Assembly (NCBI RefSeq): GCF_026540895.1
Contig: NZ_JALNUR010000001.1
Span: 62,001-126,000, forward strand
Length of the DNA stretch: 64,000 nucleotides
Source: Sphingomonas sp. GM_Shp_1
GTDB taxonomy: Bacteria; Pseudomonadota; Alphaproteobacteria; Sphingomonadales; Sphingomonadaceae
Direction: 5' to 3'
Below the pieces are notes generated by a model. That model was not told where the DNA came from. It made no database searches and saw only the letters and a program-made list of their open reading frames with translations. Made by a program: the position numbers and the translations under genes. Positions 38,101-46,140 of the stretch are shown one piece after another; the first letter of the stretch is position 1, and each line of letters opens with the position of its first letter.

Positions 38101-38302
38101 GACGCTGGGCCGCACGGTCGCCAGCTTCGGCGACGGCACGCCCTTCATCCTCGATCCAGAGGCGCGCGGCGGCGGCTGGATCGGGCGGGTGCGCGCGATC
38201 ACCGGCACCAGCGAAATCCGGCTGAGCGGCGAGGTCAACGCCGAACAACGCCTTGGCAACGTCGCGCTGTCCGCGCGCGCTGCCCTTCAGTTCGCCTTCT
38301 AG
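35156..38302 (+). CDS. Autotransporter (type Va secretion) with repetitive passenger
   Basis: 1048 residues. Signal peptide (LLFASTATLALVAGTAASA), then a long passenger of Gly/Ala/Thr/Asn-rich beta-helix repeats (for example IRFGSGDDRLQIGAGSVTGD and VTFGTGNNRLEMSGTGTYAG), a linker with an autochaperone-like part near residues 600-700, and a C-terminal beta-barrel of about 290 residues (from GKWGYWLSPLGWDASKG) ending in the aromatic outer-membrane insertion signal LQFAF. The passenger has no recognised enzyme motif; adhesion or surface structure is possible. GTG start after AAAGGGGAC. It has its own terminator and precedes a FecI-FecR-receptor operon. Confidence 0.88.
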   Translation: MHRLLFASTATLALVAGTAASAQTVIDTKRTTPVRTATVNNGGAGDVSIAAAGSVVTTGGTAVTIDSNNKLANAGTIQITDANDSIGIGAAAGATGEIANTGKIIIDESYTPVDIDKDGDLDGPFAQGARRTGIRTAGAFTGAISNSGEITVEGNDSAGIYLTGPLTGNLAQSGKINVLGDRSVGVRTGGVSGNVTLGGTIVAVGQGAVGARIDGDIGGALTIEGGIGSTGYRYTTPPSDVSKLDPDDLLQGGSALVVGGNVAGGITLGNATGKTADIISNGAAPAMLVGAADRAIVIGATGGSTPAPGLVVNGRITGNGVYSGVRANALTIGGQGGNVQIAQGVAVGGTVQATANGAEATAIRFGSGASTPELRVGGSVTATGGGTASAVTTAVLIDSGASVPTIRNSGAIRATAAGASATAILDRTGGLTLVENTGAIAGAGADSSRSTAIDLSANTIGATVRQIAPAAGAAAPTITGAIRFGSGDDRLQIGAGSVTGDVTFGTGNNRLEMSGTGTYAGSATFGTGADTLTIADTARFDGVADFSGLGQDVVAITGKGVFAGRLTNASHVAVTVASGGGTFAANGATNIASLTMGDQSILSVALDKANPTANLIQVGGATTIGANSQLALRVSGGTDVTGRYVVLRSGTLTGAGNLTLAPSAMPFLYKGAIVAAQPNEIAVEVSRKAKTELGLSNAGVSAFDAIDAAIGTDAKLSDAIRGIYDGAAFRGAVEQMLPNYAGGVFEGVTLASRAAAAQLREPAGEFSEEGKWGYWLSPLGWDASKGARSTQSYDVRGWGISGGIEHKTDAGNFGASLSYMSGRDNEGSAINRVNHSQYELAGFWRARWGALAAQARGSAAFLSFDSQRQFDGVVGTEAVQRRATADWKGMLYSGSGSVSWEHWVGQFNVRPILAVDYYRLNEDGYRESGGGTGYDLTVRKRTSDELALTASVAAGINFGGDNRYAQWSRLEIEGGRRERVAGTLGRTVASFGDGTPFILDPEARGGGWIGRVRAITGTSEIRLSGEVNAEQRLGNVALSARAALQFAF

Positions 38303-38350
38303 GCGAGTTCGTCCGCGTGCATCCCCCCTGTAGCGTGCGCGGGCGTTCGG

Positions 38351-38384
38351 AGCCCCACCTTGCGTCCCGGTGGGGCTCCTTTTC
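38351..38384 (+). terminator. Intrinsic terminator of the autotransporter gene
   Basis: AGCCCCACC (38351-38359) and GGTGGGGCT (38369-38377) form a 9-bp stem, followed by CCTTTTC. It separates the autotransporter gene from the sigma-factor operon. Confidence 0.88.
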
Positions 38385-38442
38385 ATGGGCGGAAGCTTCG
38401 TCTAAACGGCGGGACTTCCGCCCATCTTGTCCGGTTCAGACC

Positions 38443-38937
38443 ATGACGCCCACCGGGATCGAGGCCGTCTTCCTCGCCAATCGCGACAAGCTCGTGCGCT
38501 TCCTGACGGCGCGCGGCGCGGGCGATGCGGCGGAGGATCTGGTCCAGGACCTGTGGCTGAAGGTGTCGGGACGGATGGACGGGCCGATCGCCAATCCGCT
38601 GGCCTATCTCTATCGCGCGGCGGACATGCTGATGATCGACCGCTATCGCTCACGCCGCCAGGCCGAGCAGCGCGACCAGGCCTGGGCGGAAGGACAGGGC
38701 GGCCCTGAGCCGCCCGCCGCCGAACGCGCGGTTGCGGCGCGGCAGACCGCCGAGCGGGTGGCCGCCGCGCTGACTGCGCTGGGCGAGCGGCCCGCGCTGA
38801 TCTTCCGCAGGGTGCGGATCGACGGCGTACCCCAGAAACAGATCGCCGCCGAACTCGGCATCAGTATCAGCACCGTCGAAAGCGATCTCCGCATGGCCGC
38901 CCATGCGCTCGCCGCCCTCAAGGAACAGATCGGATGA
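38443..38937 (+). CDS. FecI-like ECF sigma factor
   Basis: 164 residues from ATG 38443. Region 2 is LVRFLTARGAGDAAEDLVQDLW followed by NPLAYLYRAADMLMIDRYRSR; region 4 has PALIFRRVRIDGVPQKQIAA and the helix-turn-helix ISISTVESDLRMAAHAL. The pattern is that of FecI-type iron or nutrient-responsive sigma factors. It overlaps the FecR-like gene by four bases (ATGA at 38934) and that in turn overlaps the TonB receptor gene, giving a three-gene cell-surface signalling unit. No ribosome-binding site of note; an earlier start would run back into the terminator. Confidence 0.92.
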   Translation: MTPTGIEAVFLANRDKLVRFLTARGAGDAAEDLVQDLWLKVSGRMDGPIANPLAYLYRAADMLMIDRYRSRRQAEQRDQAWAEGQGGPEPPAAERAVAARQTAERVAAALTALGERPALIFRRVRIDGVPQKQIAAELGISISTVESDLRMAAHALAALKEQIG

Positions 38938-39884
38938 GCCAGGACCGCCATATCGCTCTCCCCGCCACGGATGCGGTCGCGCTCGACTGGGCGCTGCGGA
39001 TGGCCGATCCGGCCCGCGCGGACTGGGACGCCTTCACCGACTGGCTGGAGGCCGACCCGGCGCACGCCGAACGCTATGACCGGATGGCCGCGACCCTGCT
39101 CGATGCCGAGGACGCGCTGGCCGCGCATCCCGAACTGCTCGACGCGCCCGCACCGCTGCCGGTCGAGGAGACGCCCCGTCGCCGCCCCCTGCGCTGGATA
39201 GGCGGGGCGGTCGCCGCCGCGCTGGTCGCGACGGTCGGCGTCACCGTCTGGCCGGAGCGCGCCCAGCCCTATGCGGTCGAGACGGCGGCGGGCGAGACGC
39301 GCAGCGTGCCCCTGCCGGACGGCAGCACGATCCTGCTCGCCGGAAACAGCCGGATCGAACTGGATCATGCCGATCCGCGCCGCGCCGTCATGGCGCGCGG
39401 TGAGGCGCTGTTCCGGGTGCGGCATGACGCAGACCATCCCTTCGCGGTGCAGGCGGGATCGCTGGCGCTGGTCGATCTAGGCACGGTGTTCGACGTGCGG
39501 CTGGGCCAGGCACGGACCCGCGTGGCGGTGGCCGAGGGTGCGGTGATGGTCGATCCCAAGGGTACGGCGCTGCGCCTGGATGCAGGGCAGGCGGTCGTCG
39601 CGACGCGCGACCGGCTGGAGCGGGAAAGCGTGACCCCGGCCGATGTGGGCGGCTGGCGCGAGGGGCGGATGGCCTATGACGGCGTGGCCTTGAGCGATGT
39701 GGCGGAGGACGTGTCGCGCTTCCTGCCGCAACCCATCGGCGTCGCGCCCGCGATCGCCGCCCGGCCGTTTCGCGGCACCATCGATCTGGAGGCGGTGCGG
39801 CGTGATCCCCGTCTTCTGGGCCCGTTGATGGACGTGACCGTGCGGCGCGAGGCCGCTGGCTGGATGCTGGAACCGCGCGGGTGA
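38934..39884 (+). CDS. FecR-like inner-membrane sigma regulator
   Basis: 316 residues. The N-terminal cytoplasmic DUF4880-type segment (WDAFTDWLEADPAHAERYDR) binds the sigma factor; one membrane helix follows (WIGGAVAAALVATVGVTVW, near residues 88-107). The periplasmic FecR domain shows AGETRSVPLPDGSTILLAGN and FRVRHDADHPFAVQAG, and a C-terminal secretin/TonB short-like part is present. It should read the state of the downstream receptor and release or activate the sigma factor. Overlaps both neighbours by four bases (ATGA and GTGA). Confidence 0.93.
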   Translation: MSQDRHIALPATDAVALDWALRMADPARADWDAFTDWLEADPAHAERYDRMAATLLDAEDALAAHPELLDAPAPLPVEETPRRRPLRWIGGAVAAALVATVGVTVWPERAQPYAVETAAGETRSVPLPDGSTILLAGNSRIELDHADPRRAVMARGEALFRVRHDADHPFAVQAGSLALVDLGTVFDVRLGQARTRVAVAEGAVMVDPKGTALRLDAGQAVVATRDRLERESVTPADVGGWREGRMAYDGVALSDVAEDVSRFLPQPIGVAPAIAARPFRGTIDLEAVRRDPRLLGPLMDVTVRREAAGWMLEPRG

Positions 39885-42292
39885 GGCTGGCGGGGGGCGG
39901 GATCGTCGGGATGCTGGTCGTCGCGGGTGCGCCCGCGATGGCGGCGGACCGCGTGCCCGTCGACCTGCCCGCCGGAACCGTCGGTACGCAGGTGATGGCG
40001 CTGGGGCGGCTGGCAGGAGCGAACATCGTCGTGCCTGACGCGCGGCTATGGGATCGGCCCGTGCCCCGGCTTCGTGGCCGATGGTCGGTCGAGCAGGCGC
40101 TGGCTTTGATCGCGCGGGGCAGTGGGGCGCAGGTCCAGCGGCTGGGACCGGCAAGCTGGCGGCTGGTCCCGCGCAAGGTCGTGCCGGTCGCCAAGGTCGT
40201 CCGCCGTCGCTTCACCCCGCCGCCGCCCGAAGTCCCCCCCGGCGATGTCGTCGTCACCGCCAGCAAGCGCGACACGACCCGCGATCATTTCGCCGGGCAG
40301 GTGGTGCAGGTGGCGGGTGCCGATCTGGAACTGGGCGGGGCGGGCGGCACGTCGAAGCTGGCCGACCGGATGACCGCCATCGCCTCCACCTATCTGGGCG
40401 CGGGGCGCAACAAGCTGTTCATTCGGGGGATCGCCGATTCCAGCTTCACCGGCCCGACCCAGGCGACGGTCGGCCAATATTTCGGCGACCTGCGGCTCAG
40501 CTACAACGCGCCGGACCCCGATCTGCGCCTGGCGGACCTGGCGGCGGTCGAGGTGCTGGAGGGGCCGCAGGGGACGCTTTACGGCGCGGGGTCGCTGGGC
40601 GGGCTGATCCGGCTGGTTCCCAATGCGCCCGATCCGACCCGCGCCGGGGGATCGGTGATGCTGGGCGGATCGGCCACGACGAACGGCAGCCCCGGCGTGG
40701 ACGGGCAGGCGGTGCTCAACCTGCCGCTCGTCACCGACCGGCTGGCGGTGCGGCTGGTCGCCGACAGCGCGAGCGAAGGGGGCTATATCGACAAGCCGCT
40801 GCTCGGTCGCACCGACGTCAACCGCACCCGCATCACCGGCGGACGCGCCGCGATCCGCGCCGATCTGGGCGGCGGATGGAGCGTCGAGGCGATCGGCATT
40901 GGCCAGCGTATTCGGGGTGCCGACAGCCAATATGCCGATCGCGACGGCCCACCCCTGACCCGCTCCGCCCCCGTGACCGAGGGGTTTTCGGCGGATTTCG
41001 GGCAGACGCAACTGGTGCTGTCGGGGCGGCTGGGCCGGGTGCGCTTCCGGTCGAGCAGCGGCATCACCGCGCATGACCTGATGGAACGCTATGACGCGAC
41101 GCCGCCCGGCGGCCCGGTTCAGCTCTTCGCCCAGGCCAACGAGACGCGGATGCAGGCCAATGAGACGCGGGTCTGGCAATCCGCACCCGACGGATCGGGC
41201 TGGCTCGCGGGGTTCAGCTATATCCACAACCGTACTCGCCTGACCCGCCTGTTCGGCGAGCCGGATGCGCTGGTGCCGCGTACGGGCGTCGTCAACACGG
41301 TCGAGGAGGCGACCCTTTATGGCGAGCGGAGCGTGCGGCTTCTCCCCGGCCTGCTCGCGACCGGGGGGCTGCGGGTGACGCATTCGGTGCTGGACGGCGC
41401 GGGCGAGGATCTGCCCGCCGCCTTGTCGTTCCAGGCGATGGTGCGGCTGGCCGAGGTGACGGCGCGGCGGGCGCAGACGATCCTGCTGCCCTCCGCCTCC
41501 GCGCTGATCGACCTGACGCCCGGCGCGCAACTGTTCCTTCGCTATCAGCAGGGGTTTCGTCCCGGCGGGCTGACGATCGAGGGGCCGCTGGTCCGGCGCT
41601 TCCGCAACGACCGGGTCGCGACGATCGAGGCGGGGTTGCGGACCGGCCAGCCGGGGCGCGATCGCTTCGACGCCTCGCTGACCCTCGCCCATACCGCCTG
41701 GCGCGATATCCAGGCCGATTTCATCGACGCGACGGGCCTGCCCAGCACCGCCAATATCGGCGATGGACAGCTCTGGACGGTCGAGGCGCTGGCGGGCTTC
41801 AAGCTTGCCCCCGGTCTGCGGATCGAGGGGGCCGTGTCCTATAACGACAGCCGCATCGACGAGCCGTCGAGCGCGCAGGCCTTCGCGCTGATGGACGGGC
41901 TGGCCGCCGATCCTGTCACCGCGCGCGCCGCGATCCTGGCGCGGCTGAGCCAGATTCCCAACATCGCCCGGATTACCGCGCGGGCGGGGGCGGTGTATCG
42001 CCGGACACTGGCCGGTGGACGCGACCTGCGGGTCGATGGCTGGCTGCGCTATGTCGGCTCGTCGCGGCTGGGCGTCGGGCCGGTGCTGGGCGAGTTGCAG
42101 GGCAGTTATCTGGACAGCGGCGTGACCGCGCGACTGGGCCTGGGCGCGTATGGCGTGACGGCGGGGATCACCAACCTGGCCGATGTACGCGGCAACCGCT
42201 TCGCGCTGGGCACGCCCTTCACCACCGGGCGGGATCAGGTGACGCCGCTCCGCCCCCGGACGATCCGGATCGGGCTGGACGCGGCGTTCTGA
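39881..42292 (+). CDS. TonB-dependent receptor with N-terminal STN signalling domain
   Basis: 803 residues. A signal peptide (IVGMLVVAGAPAMA) is followed by an STN domain (residues ~25-95, VDLPAGTVGTQVMALGRLAG; WSVEQALALIARGSGAQVQR), the part that contacts FecR in the periplasm. The TonB box lies in GDVVVTASKRD, then the plug (VEVLEGPQGTLYGAGSLGG) and a 22-strand barrel ending in RIGLDAAF. The substrate may be a siderophore or a sugar; the sequence does not decide. GTGA overlap with the fecR-like gene marks it as the receptor of that system. Convergent with the SGNH hydrolase gene, whose stop is adjacent. Confidence 0.92.
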   Translation: MRLAGGGIVGMLVVAGAPAMAADRVPVDLPAGTVGTQVMALGRLAGANIVVPDARLWDRPVPRLRGRWSVEQALALIARGSGAQVQRLGPASWRLVPRKVVPVAKVVRRRFTPPPPEVPPGDVVVTASKRDTTRDHFAGQVVQVAGADLELGGAGGTSKLADRMTAIASTYLGAGRNKLFIRGIADSSFTGPTQATVGQYFGDLRLSYNAPDPDLRLADLAAVEVLEGPQGTLYGAGSLGGLIRLVPNAPDPTRAGGSVMLGGSATTNGSPGVDGQAVLNLPLVTDRLAVRLVADSASEGGYIDKPLLGRTDVNRTRITGGRAAIRADLGGGWSVEAIGIGQRIRGADSQYADRDGPPLTRSAPVTEGFSADFGQTQLVLSGRLGRVRFRSSSGITAHDLMERYDATPPGGPVQLFAQANETRMQANETRVWQSAPDGSGWLAGFSYIHNRTRLTRLFGEPDALVPRTGVVNTVEEATLYGERSVRLLPGLLATGGLRVTHSVLDGAGEDLPAALSFQAMVRLAEVTARRAQTILLPSASALIDLTPGAQLFLRYQQGFRPGGLTIEGPLVRRFRNDRVATIEAGLRTGQPGRDRFDASLTLAHTAWRDIQADFIDATGLPSTANIGDGQLWTVEALAGFKLAPGLRIEGAVSYNDSRIDEPSSAQAFALMDGLAADPVTARAAILARLSQIPNIARITARAGAVYRRTLAGGRDLRVDGWLRYVGSSRLGVGPVLGELQGSYLDSGVTARLGLGAYGVTAGITNLADVRGNRFALGTPFTTGRDQVTPLRPRTIRIGLDAAF

Positions 42293-43555
42293 TCAGCGGC
42301 GCGGCGGCGCTTTCCCGAACAGCGCCAGCGGCACCGCCTGCGCCATGACGCGGTAGCCCGCCGCACTGGGATGGAGGTGATCGCCGCAGTCATAGGCCGG
42401 AAGCAGCCGCGCGGGCTGCGCCGGATCGGCCAGCGCCTTGTCGAAATCGACCACGCCGTCGAACAGGCCGGAGGTGCGGATGAAGCGGTTGATCGCCTGT
42501 CGATCCGCCTCGGTTTCCGGGCCGGGATGATAATAGTCGTTGCCCTGGAACGGCGTGATCGTCCCGACGATCAGGCGGATGCCATGCGCGTGCGCCCGCT
42601 CAGCCAGTTGCTGATAGGCGAAGGTGATCTGGCGCACGATCGCCTGATGCGTGGCCGCGTCCACCGGATGCTCGCGGGTCAGTACGCCCAGATCGTTGAC
42701 CCCTTCGAGCAGCAGCGCATGGGTGACGCTCGGCCGCGCGATCACATCGCGGTCGAACCGCGCCATCAGGCTGGGGCCAAGGCCGTCGAGCAGGACGCGG
42801 TTGCCGCCGATCCCCGCATTGACCACGGAGAAGCCCCGCGTGGCCGGGCTGACCGCCAGCCGCTTGGCCAGTTCGTCGGGCCAGCGCGTGTTGCTGTCGT
42901 CGGCGATGCCATAGCCGTCGGTGATCGAATCGCCGATCGTCACGATCGTCCCGGTCTGCGCCGCATTGCGGACCTCGATATCGGACAGGCTCCACCAGCC
43001 GCCGATCTTCTGCGCATCGGGGAGCGCCGGGCGGGCGGTGGCGTCGCTCGAAATCAGGAAGGTGGTCGATCGCGCGCCCGAATGGCCGGTCGGCGCGGTG
43101 ACGGCTTCAGGAAAGTAGAGGCTGACCGCAACATCGCGGCCGCGCGCGACGGGCAGGGGGATGGGGTCGGAATAGATTTCGGCCCCCGGCGGCACGATCA
43201 CATCGCGCGCGCCGTCGAACAGGACGGATTGCGGCGCGGTGACGTTCGACTGGCCGGGTTGCGCCAGGCCGATGGTGGCGGCGCCGATCTTCAGCGGCGT
43301 CGAGCCGGTGATGTTGGACAGACGCAGGCGGATGGTCGCGCCGTCTGCGGTCAGATGGACGATCTGCCGGATGGTGGCGGGCCCGGCCTTGGCGACCTTC
43401 TCGGCATTGGGGCCGTCCAGCCGCATCTGCGATGCACCCCATGCCGGTGTCCAGCGAACCTCCCGCGCCGGAGCCGCCGTCGCCAGCGTCAGCCCCAGGG
43501 CGATCACTCCGGTCAGCCAACCGGTTGCCCGGTGAAAGGCGCGCGCCTTGGTCAT
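42293..43555 (-). CDS. Secreted SGNH/GDSL-family hydrolase (probable carbohydrate esterase)
   Basis: 420 residues from ATG 43555 (GGAGGGG six bases upstream). Signal peptide (ATGWLTGVIALGLTLATAA), an N-terminal beta-rich domain of about 180 residues, then the SGNH domain: block I TIGDSITDGYG (nucleophile Ser), block II Gly in NAGIGGNRVLLDG, block III Asn in LLEGVNDLG, block V GDHLHPSAAGY (Asp and His). It could remove acetyl groups from xylan, as expected from its position divergent to the GH115 gene with a common operator, but the ester substrate is inferred. Confidence 0.85.
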   Translation of the reverse strand: MTKARAFHRATGWLTGVIALGLTLATAAPAREVRWTPAWGASQMRLDGPNAEKVAKAGPATIRQIVHLTADGATIRLRLSNITGSTPLKIGAATIGLAQPGQSNVTAPQSVLFDGARDVIVPPGAEIYSDPIPLPVARGRDVAVSLYFPEAVTAPTGHSGARSTTFLISSDATARPALPDAQKIGGWWSLSDIEVRNAAQTGTIVTIGDSITDGYGIADDSNTRWPDELAKRLAVSPATRGFSVVNAGIGGNRVLLDGLGPSLMARFDRDVIARPSVTHALLLEGVNDLGVLTREHPVDAATHQAIVRQITFAYQQLAERAHAHGIRLIVGTITPFQGNDYYHPGPETEADRQAINRFIRTSGLFDGVVDFDKALADPAQPARLLPAYDCGDHLHPSAAGYRVMAQAVPLALFGKAPPRR

Positions 43556-43601
43556 CTCCATCCCCTCCATATCGTCGATCCGCGCTTGCGGCCTCGCTCG
43601 A

Positions 43602-43615
43602 TGGTAGCGATAACG
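43602..43615. promoter_or_regulatory. LacI-type operator candidate between SGNH and GH115 genes
   Basis: TGGTAGCGATAACG matches TGNTANCGNTANCA at every fixed base except the last. It lies 47 bases before the SGNH start and 63 before the GH115 start, where it could control both directions. Four related palindromes occur in this locus (47994, 59345, 63344, 63547). Confidence 0.6.
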
Positions 43616-43677
43616 AGGCTATAGGCCAATGAGAAGGCCCATGAAGCGCGAACGGCTTCGGGGCTGGGAGAGAGATA

Positions 43678-46140
43678 ATGCGCCACCTGTTCTTGTCCGC
43701 CGCGCTGACGGCGCTGATACCGGGTGCGGCCTGGGCCGCGCCGGACTGCGCGGGGCCGGTCGCGGCGTGCGAGCGGGCGACGCCGGGCAGCCTGGCACTG
43801 CTGGCACCGGGCCGGACGACGACGATCATGGTCGATGCGGGCGACGAACCCGGCGTCGCGCGGGCCGCCGGGGATCTGGTCGCGGACCTGAAGGCGGTCG
43901 GCGGCGGCGATGTTCGGCTGAGCAACACCGCCTCGAACGGGGCCAGCGTGATCGCGGGCACGCTGGGGCATAGCGCGCTGATCGACGGGCTGGTCCGGTC
44001 GGGCAAGCTCGACGTGTCGGGCCTGGCGGGGCAGTGGGAGGGCTATGTCGAGCAGGTGGTCGACAACCCCATGCCCGGCGTCACCCGTGCGCTGGTGATC
44101 GCGGGGGCGGACCGGCGGGGCACCATCTTCGGCCTCTATGACATCAGCGCCAAGGCTGGGGTCAGTCCCTGGACCTGGTGGGCGGACGTACCCGCGCAGC
44201 GTCACCCGACGCTGTACCTGACAGCGGGTCGCGTCGCCGACCATCCGGTGGTCAAATATCGCGGCATCTTCATCAACGATGAGGAGCCGGGCTTCGGCGG
44301 CTGGGCGCGCGCCAGGTTCGGTGGGGTCAATCATTTGGCCTATGAGAAGGTCTTCACCCTGCTCCTGCGGTCCAAGGCCAATTTCCTGTGGCCCGCCATG
44401 TGGGGCAAGTCGCTATGGGAGGATGATCCCGCCTCTGCCCCCTTGGCGCAGGAGATGGGGGTGCTGCTCGGTACCTCGCATCACGAACCGATGCAGCGGG
44501 CGCAGGCGGACTGGAAGCGGGAGGGGCGCGGTCCCTGGGACTATAGCAAGAATGCCGATGTGCTGCGCGCCTTCTGGCGCAAGGGCATCGAGCGGCGGGG
44601 CAAGGCCGAGGATCCGGTGACGATCGGCATGCGCGGCGACGGCGACGAGCCGATGACCGAGGGGACCGCCACCGGCCTTCTGGAACGCATCGTCCGCGAC
44701 CAGCGCCAGATCATCGCCGACGTGACCAAGCGGCCCGCCGGCGAGACGCCGCAGGTCTGGGCGCTCTACAAGGAAGTGCAGGATTATTATGACATGGGGA
44801 TGCGCGTCCCCGACGACGTGACCCTGCTGTTCGCCGACGACAATTGGGGCAATATCCGCCGCCTGCCGCCGCTGGGCGAGCGGCGCGCGGGCGGGGCGGG
44901 CGTCTATTACCACTTCGATTATGTCGGTGGTCCGCGCAACTACAAATGGCTGGACACCAATGCGATTCCCCGCGTCTGGCAGCAGATGCGCATGGCCGAC
45001 CAGTTCGGCGCGGACCGGCTGTGGATCGTCAATGTCGGCGACCTGAAGCCGATGGAATATCCGACCAGCTTCTTCCTCGACATGGCGTGGAACCCGGCCC
45101 GCATGGATCTGGCCGCGATGCAGGCCTATCCGGCCCGCTGGGGGACGCAGCAATTCGGTCCCGCTCATGGGGCCGAAATCGGCAAGCTCCTGACCCGCTA
45201 TGGCCAGCTCGCCAGCCGTCGCAAGCCCGAGCTGATCGACGCCACCACCTATGGCCTGAAGAATGGGGAATGGGCGCGGGTGCTCGACGAGTGGAATGCC
45301 CTCGACAAGGCGGCGCGCGGGGTAGAGGCGCGGCTGCCCGCCCCTCTGCGCGACGCCTATTACGAACTGGTGCTGCACCGGGTCGAGGCGATGACCAACC
45401 TGCACCGTCTGTACGAAGCGGTGGCCGCCAATCGTGCGGCGGCGCAAGGAGGGGACGGCGCGGCGGCGGAGCGCTTCGCGACGGCGGCGCGGGGCTATTA
45501 TGCCCGCGATGCGGCCATCCGCCGCCGTTACGAGGTGGAGACGGCGGGCGGCAAATGGACCAGCATGATGGCGCAGACCCATATCGGCTATACCGGCTGG
45601 CAACAGCCCGATACCGACGTCATGCCCGCGCTGGCGAGCGTCGCCAAACCCCTGCCGCTACCGTCCTCCACCCCGGCGCCGCGCCTGACACTGGCGGCGG
45701 ATGCCGGTCGCGCGGTCGATGGGCGCGGCATAAGCTGGCAGCGTGTGGCGGGCTTCACCGCCGAAGGCGCGGCGATGGTCGCCAACCCCGCTTCCGCGCC
45801 GGTGATCGAGCGGCCCGGCGGCGACAGCCCGCATATCGTCTATGAGCTGAACTGGGATCGCACCGGCCCCGCCAGCCTGGGCGTGGTCGCCGCCCCCGGC
45901 CTGGACGTGCGCGGAGGGGGCAGGCACCGGATCGCGGTATCGGTCGATGGGGGCGCACCGGTCCTGCTCGACCTGATGGTGGGCGAAACGGAGGAACGCT
46001 GGGGTCGCGCGGTGATCGAGAACCGGCGCATCGCGACCACTCGCCTGGCCACTCTGACCAAGGGCAAGCACCGCGTCACCCTGTGGCTGGTCGATCCCGA
46101 AGTCGTGGTGGAGGGGATCACGCTCGATCCCGCCGCCTAA
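43678..46140 (+). CDS. Glycoside hydrolase family 115 (xylan alpha-1,2-glucuronidase)
   Basis: 820 residues, complete. Signal peptide (MRHLFLSAALTALIPGAAWA); GH115 hallmarks include GADRRGTIFGLYDISAKAGV, KYRGIFINDEEPGFGGWAR, TLLLRSKANFLWPAMWGKS and FADDNWGNIRRLP, with the C-terminal accessory domain (residues ~640-820). Enzymes of this family remove (4-O-methyl)glucuronic acid from internal and terminal xylose of glucuronoxylan. It is convergent with the cupin-like gene; the stop codons overlap (46137-46140). Together with the GH10, GH43 and GH3 genes nearby it points to glucuronoxylan as the target of the locus. Confidence 0.93.
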   Translation: MRHLFLSAALTALIPGAAWAAPDCAGPVAACERATPGSLALLAPGRTTTIMVDAGDEPGVARAAGDLVADLKAVGGGDVRLSNTASNGASVIAGTLGHSALIDGLVRSGKLDVSGLAGQWEGYVEQVVDNPMPGVTRALVIAGADRRGTIFGLYDISAKAGVSPWTWWADVPAQRHPTLYLTAGRVADHPVVKYRGIFINDEEPGFGGWARARFGGVNHLAYEKVFTLLLRSKANFLWPAMWGKSLWEDDPASAPLAQEMGVLLGTSHHEPMQRAQADWKREGRGPWDYSKNADVLRAFWRKGIERRGKAEDPVTIGMRGDGDEPMTEGTATGLLERIVRDQRQIIADVTKRPAGETPQVWALYKEVQDYYDMGMRVPDDVTLLFADDNWGNIRRLPPLGERRAGGAGVYYHFDYVGGPRNYKWLDTNAIPRVWQQMRMADQFGADRLWIVNVGDLKPMEYPTSFFLDMAWNPARMDLAAMQAYPARWGTQQFGPAHGAEIGKLLTRYGQLASRRKPELIDATTYGLKNGEWARVLDEWNALDKAARGVEARLPAPLRDAYYELVLHRVEAMTNLHRLYEAVAANRAAAQGGDGAAAERFATAARGYYARDAAIRRRYEVETAGGKWTSMMAQTHIGYTGWQQPDTDVMPALASVAKPLPLPSSTPAPRLTLAADAGRAVDGRGISWQRVAGFTAEGAAMVANPASAPVIERPGGDSPHIVYELNWDRTGPASLGVVAAPGLDVRGGGRHRIAVSVDGGAPVLLDLMVGETEERWGRAVIENRRIATTRLATLTKGKHRVTLWLVDPEVVVEGITLDPAA

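Noticed and set aside
35672-38386. 904-codon frame antisense to the autotransporter
   Set aside because: Arg/Ala/Gly-rich shadow of a repetitive gene; it would also read through the autotransporter's terminator.
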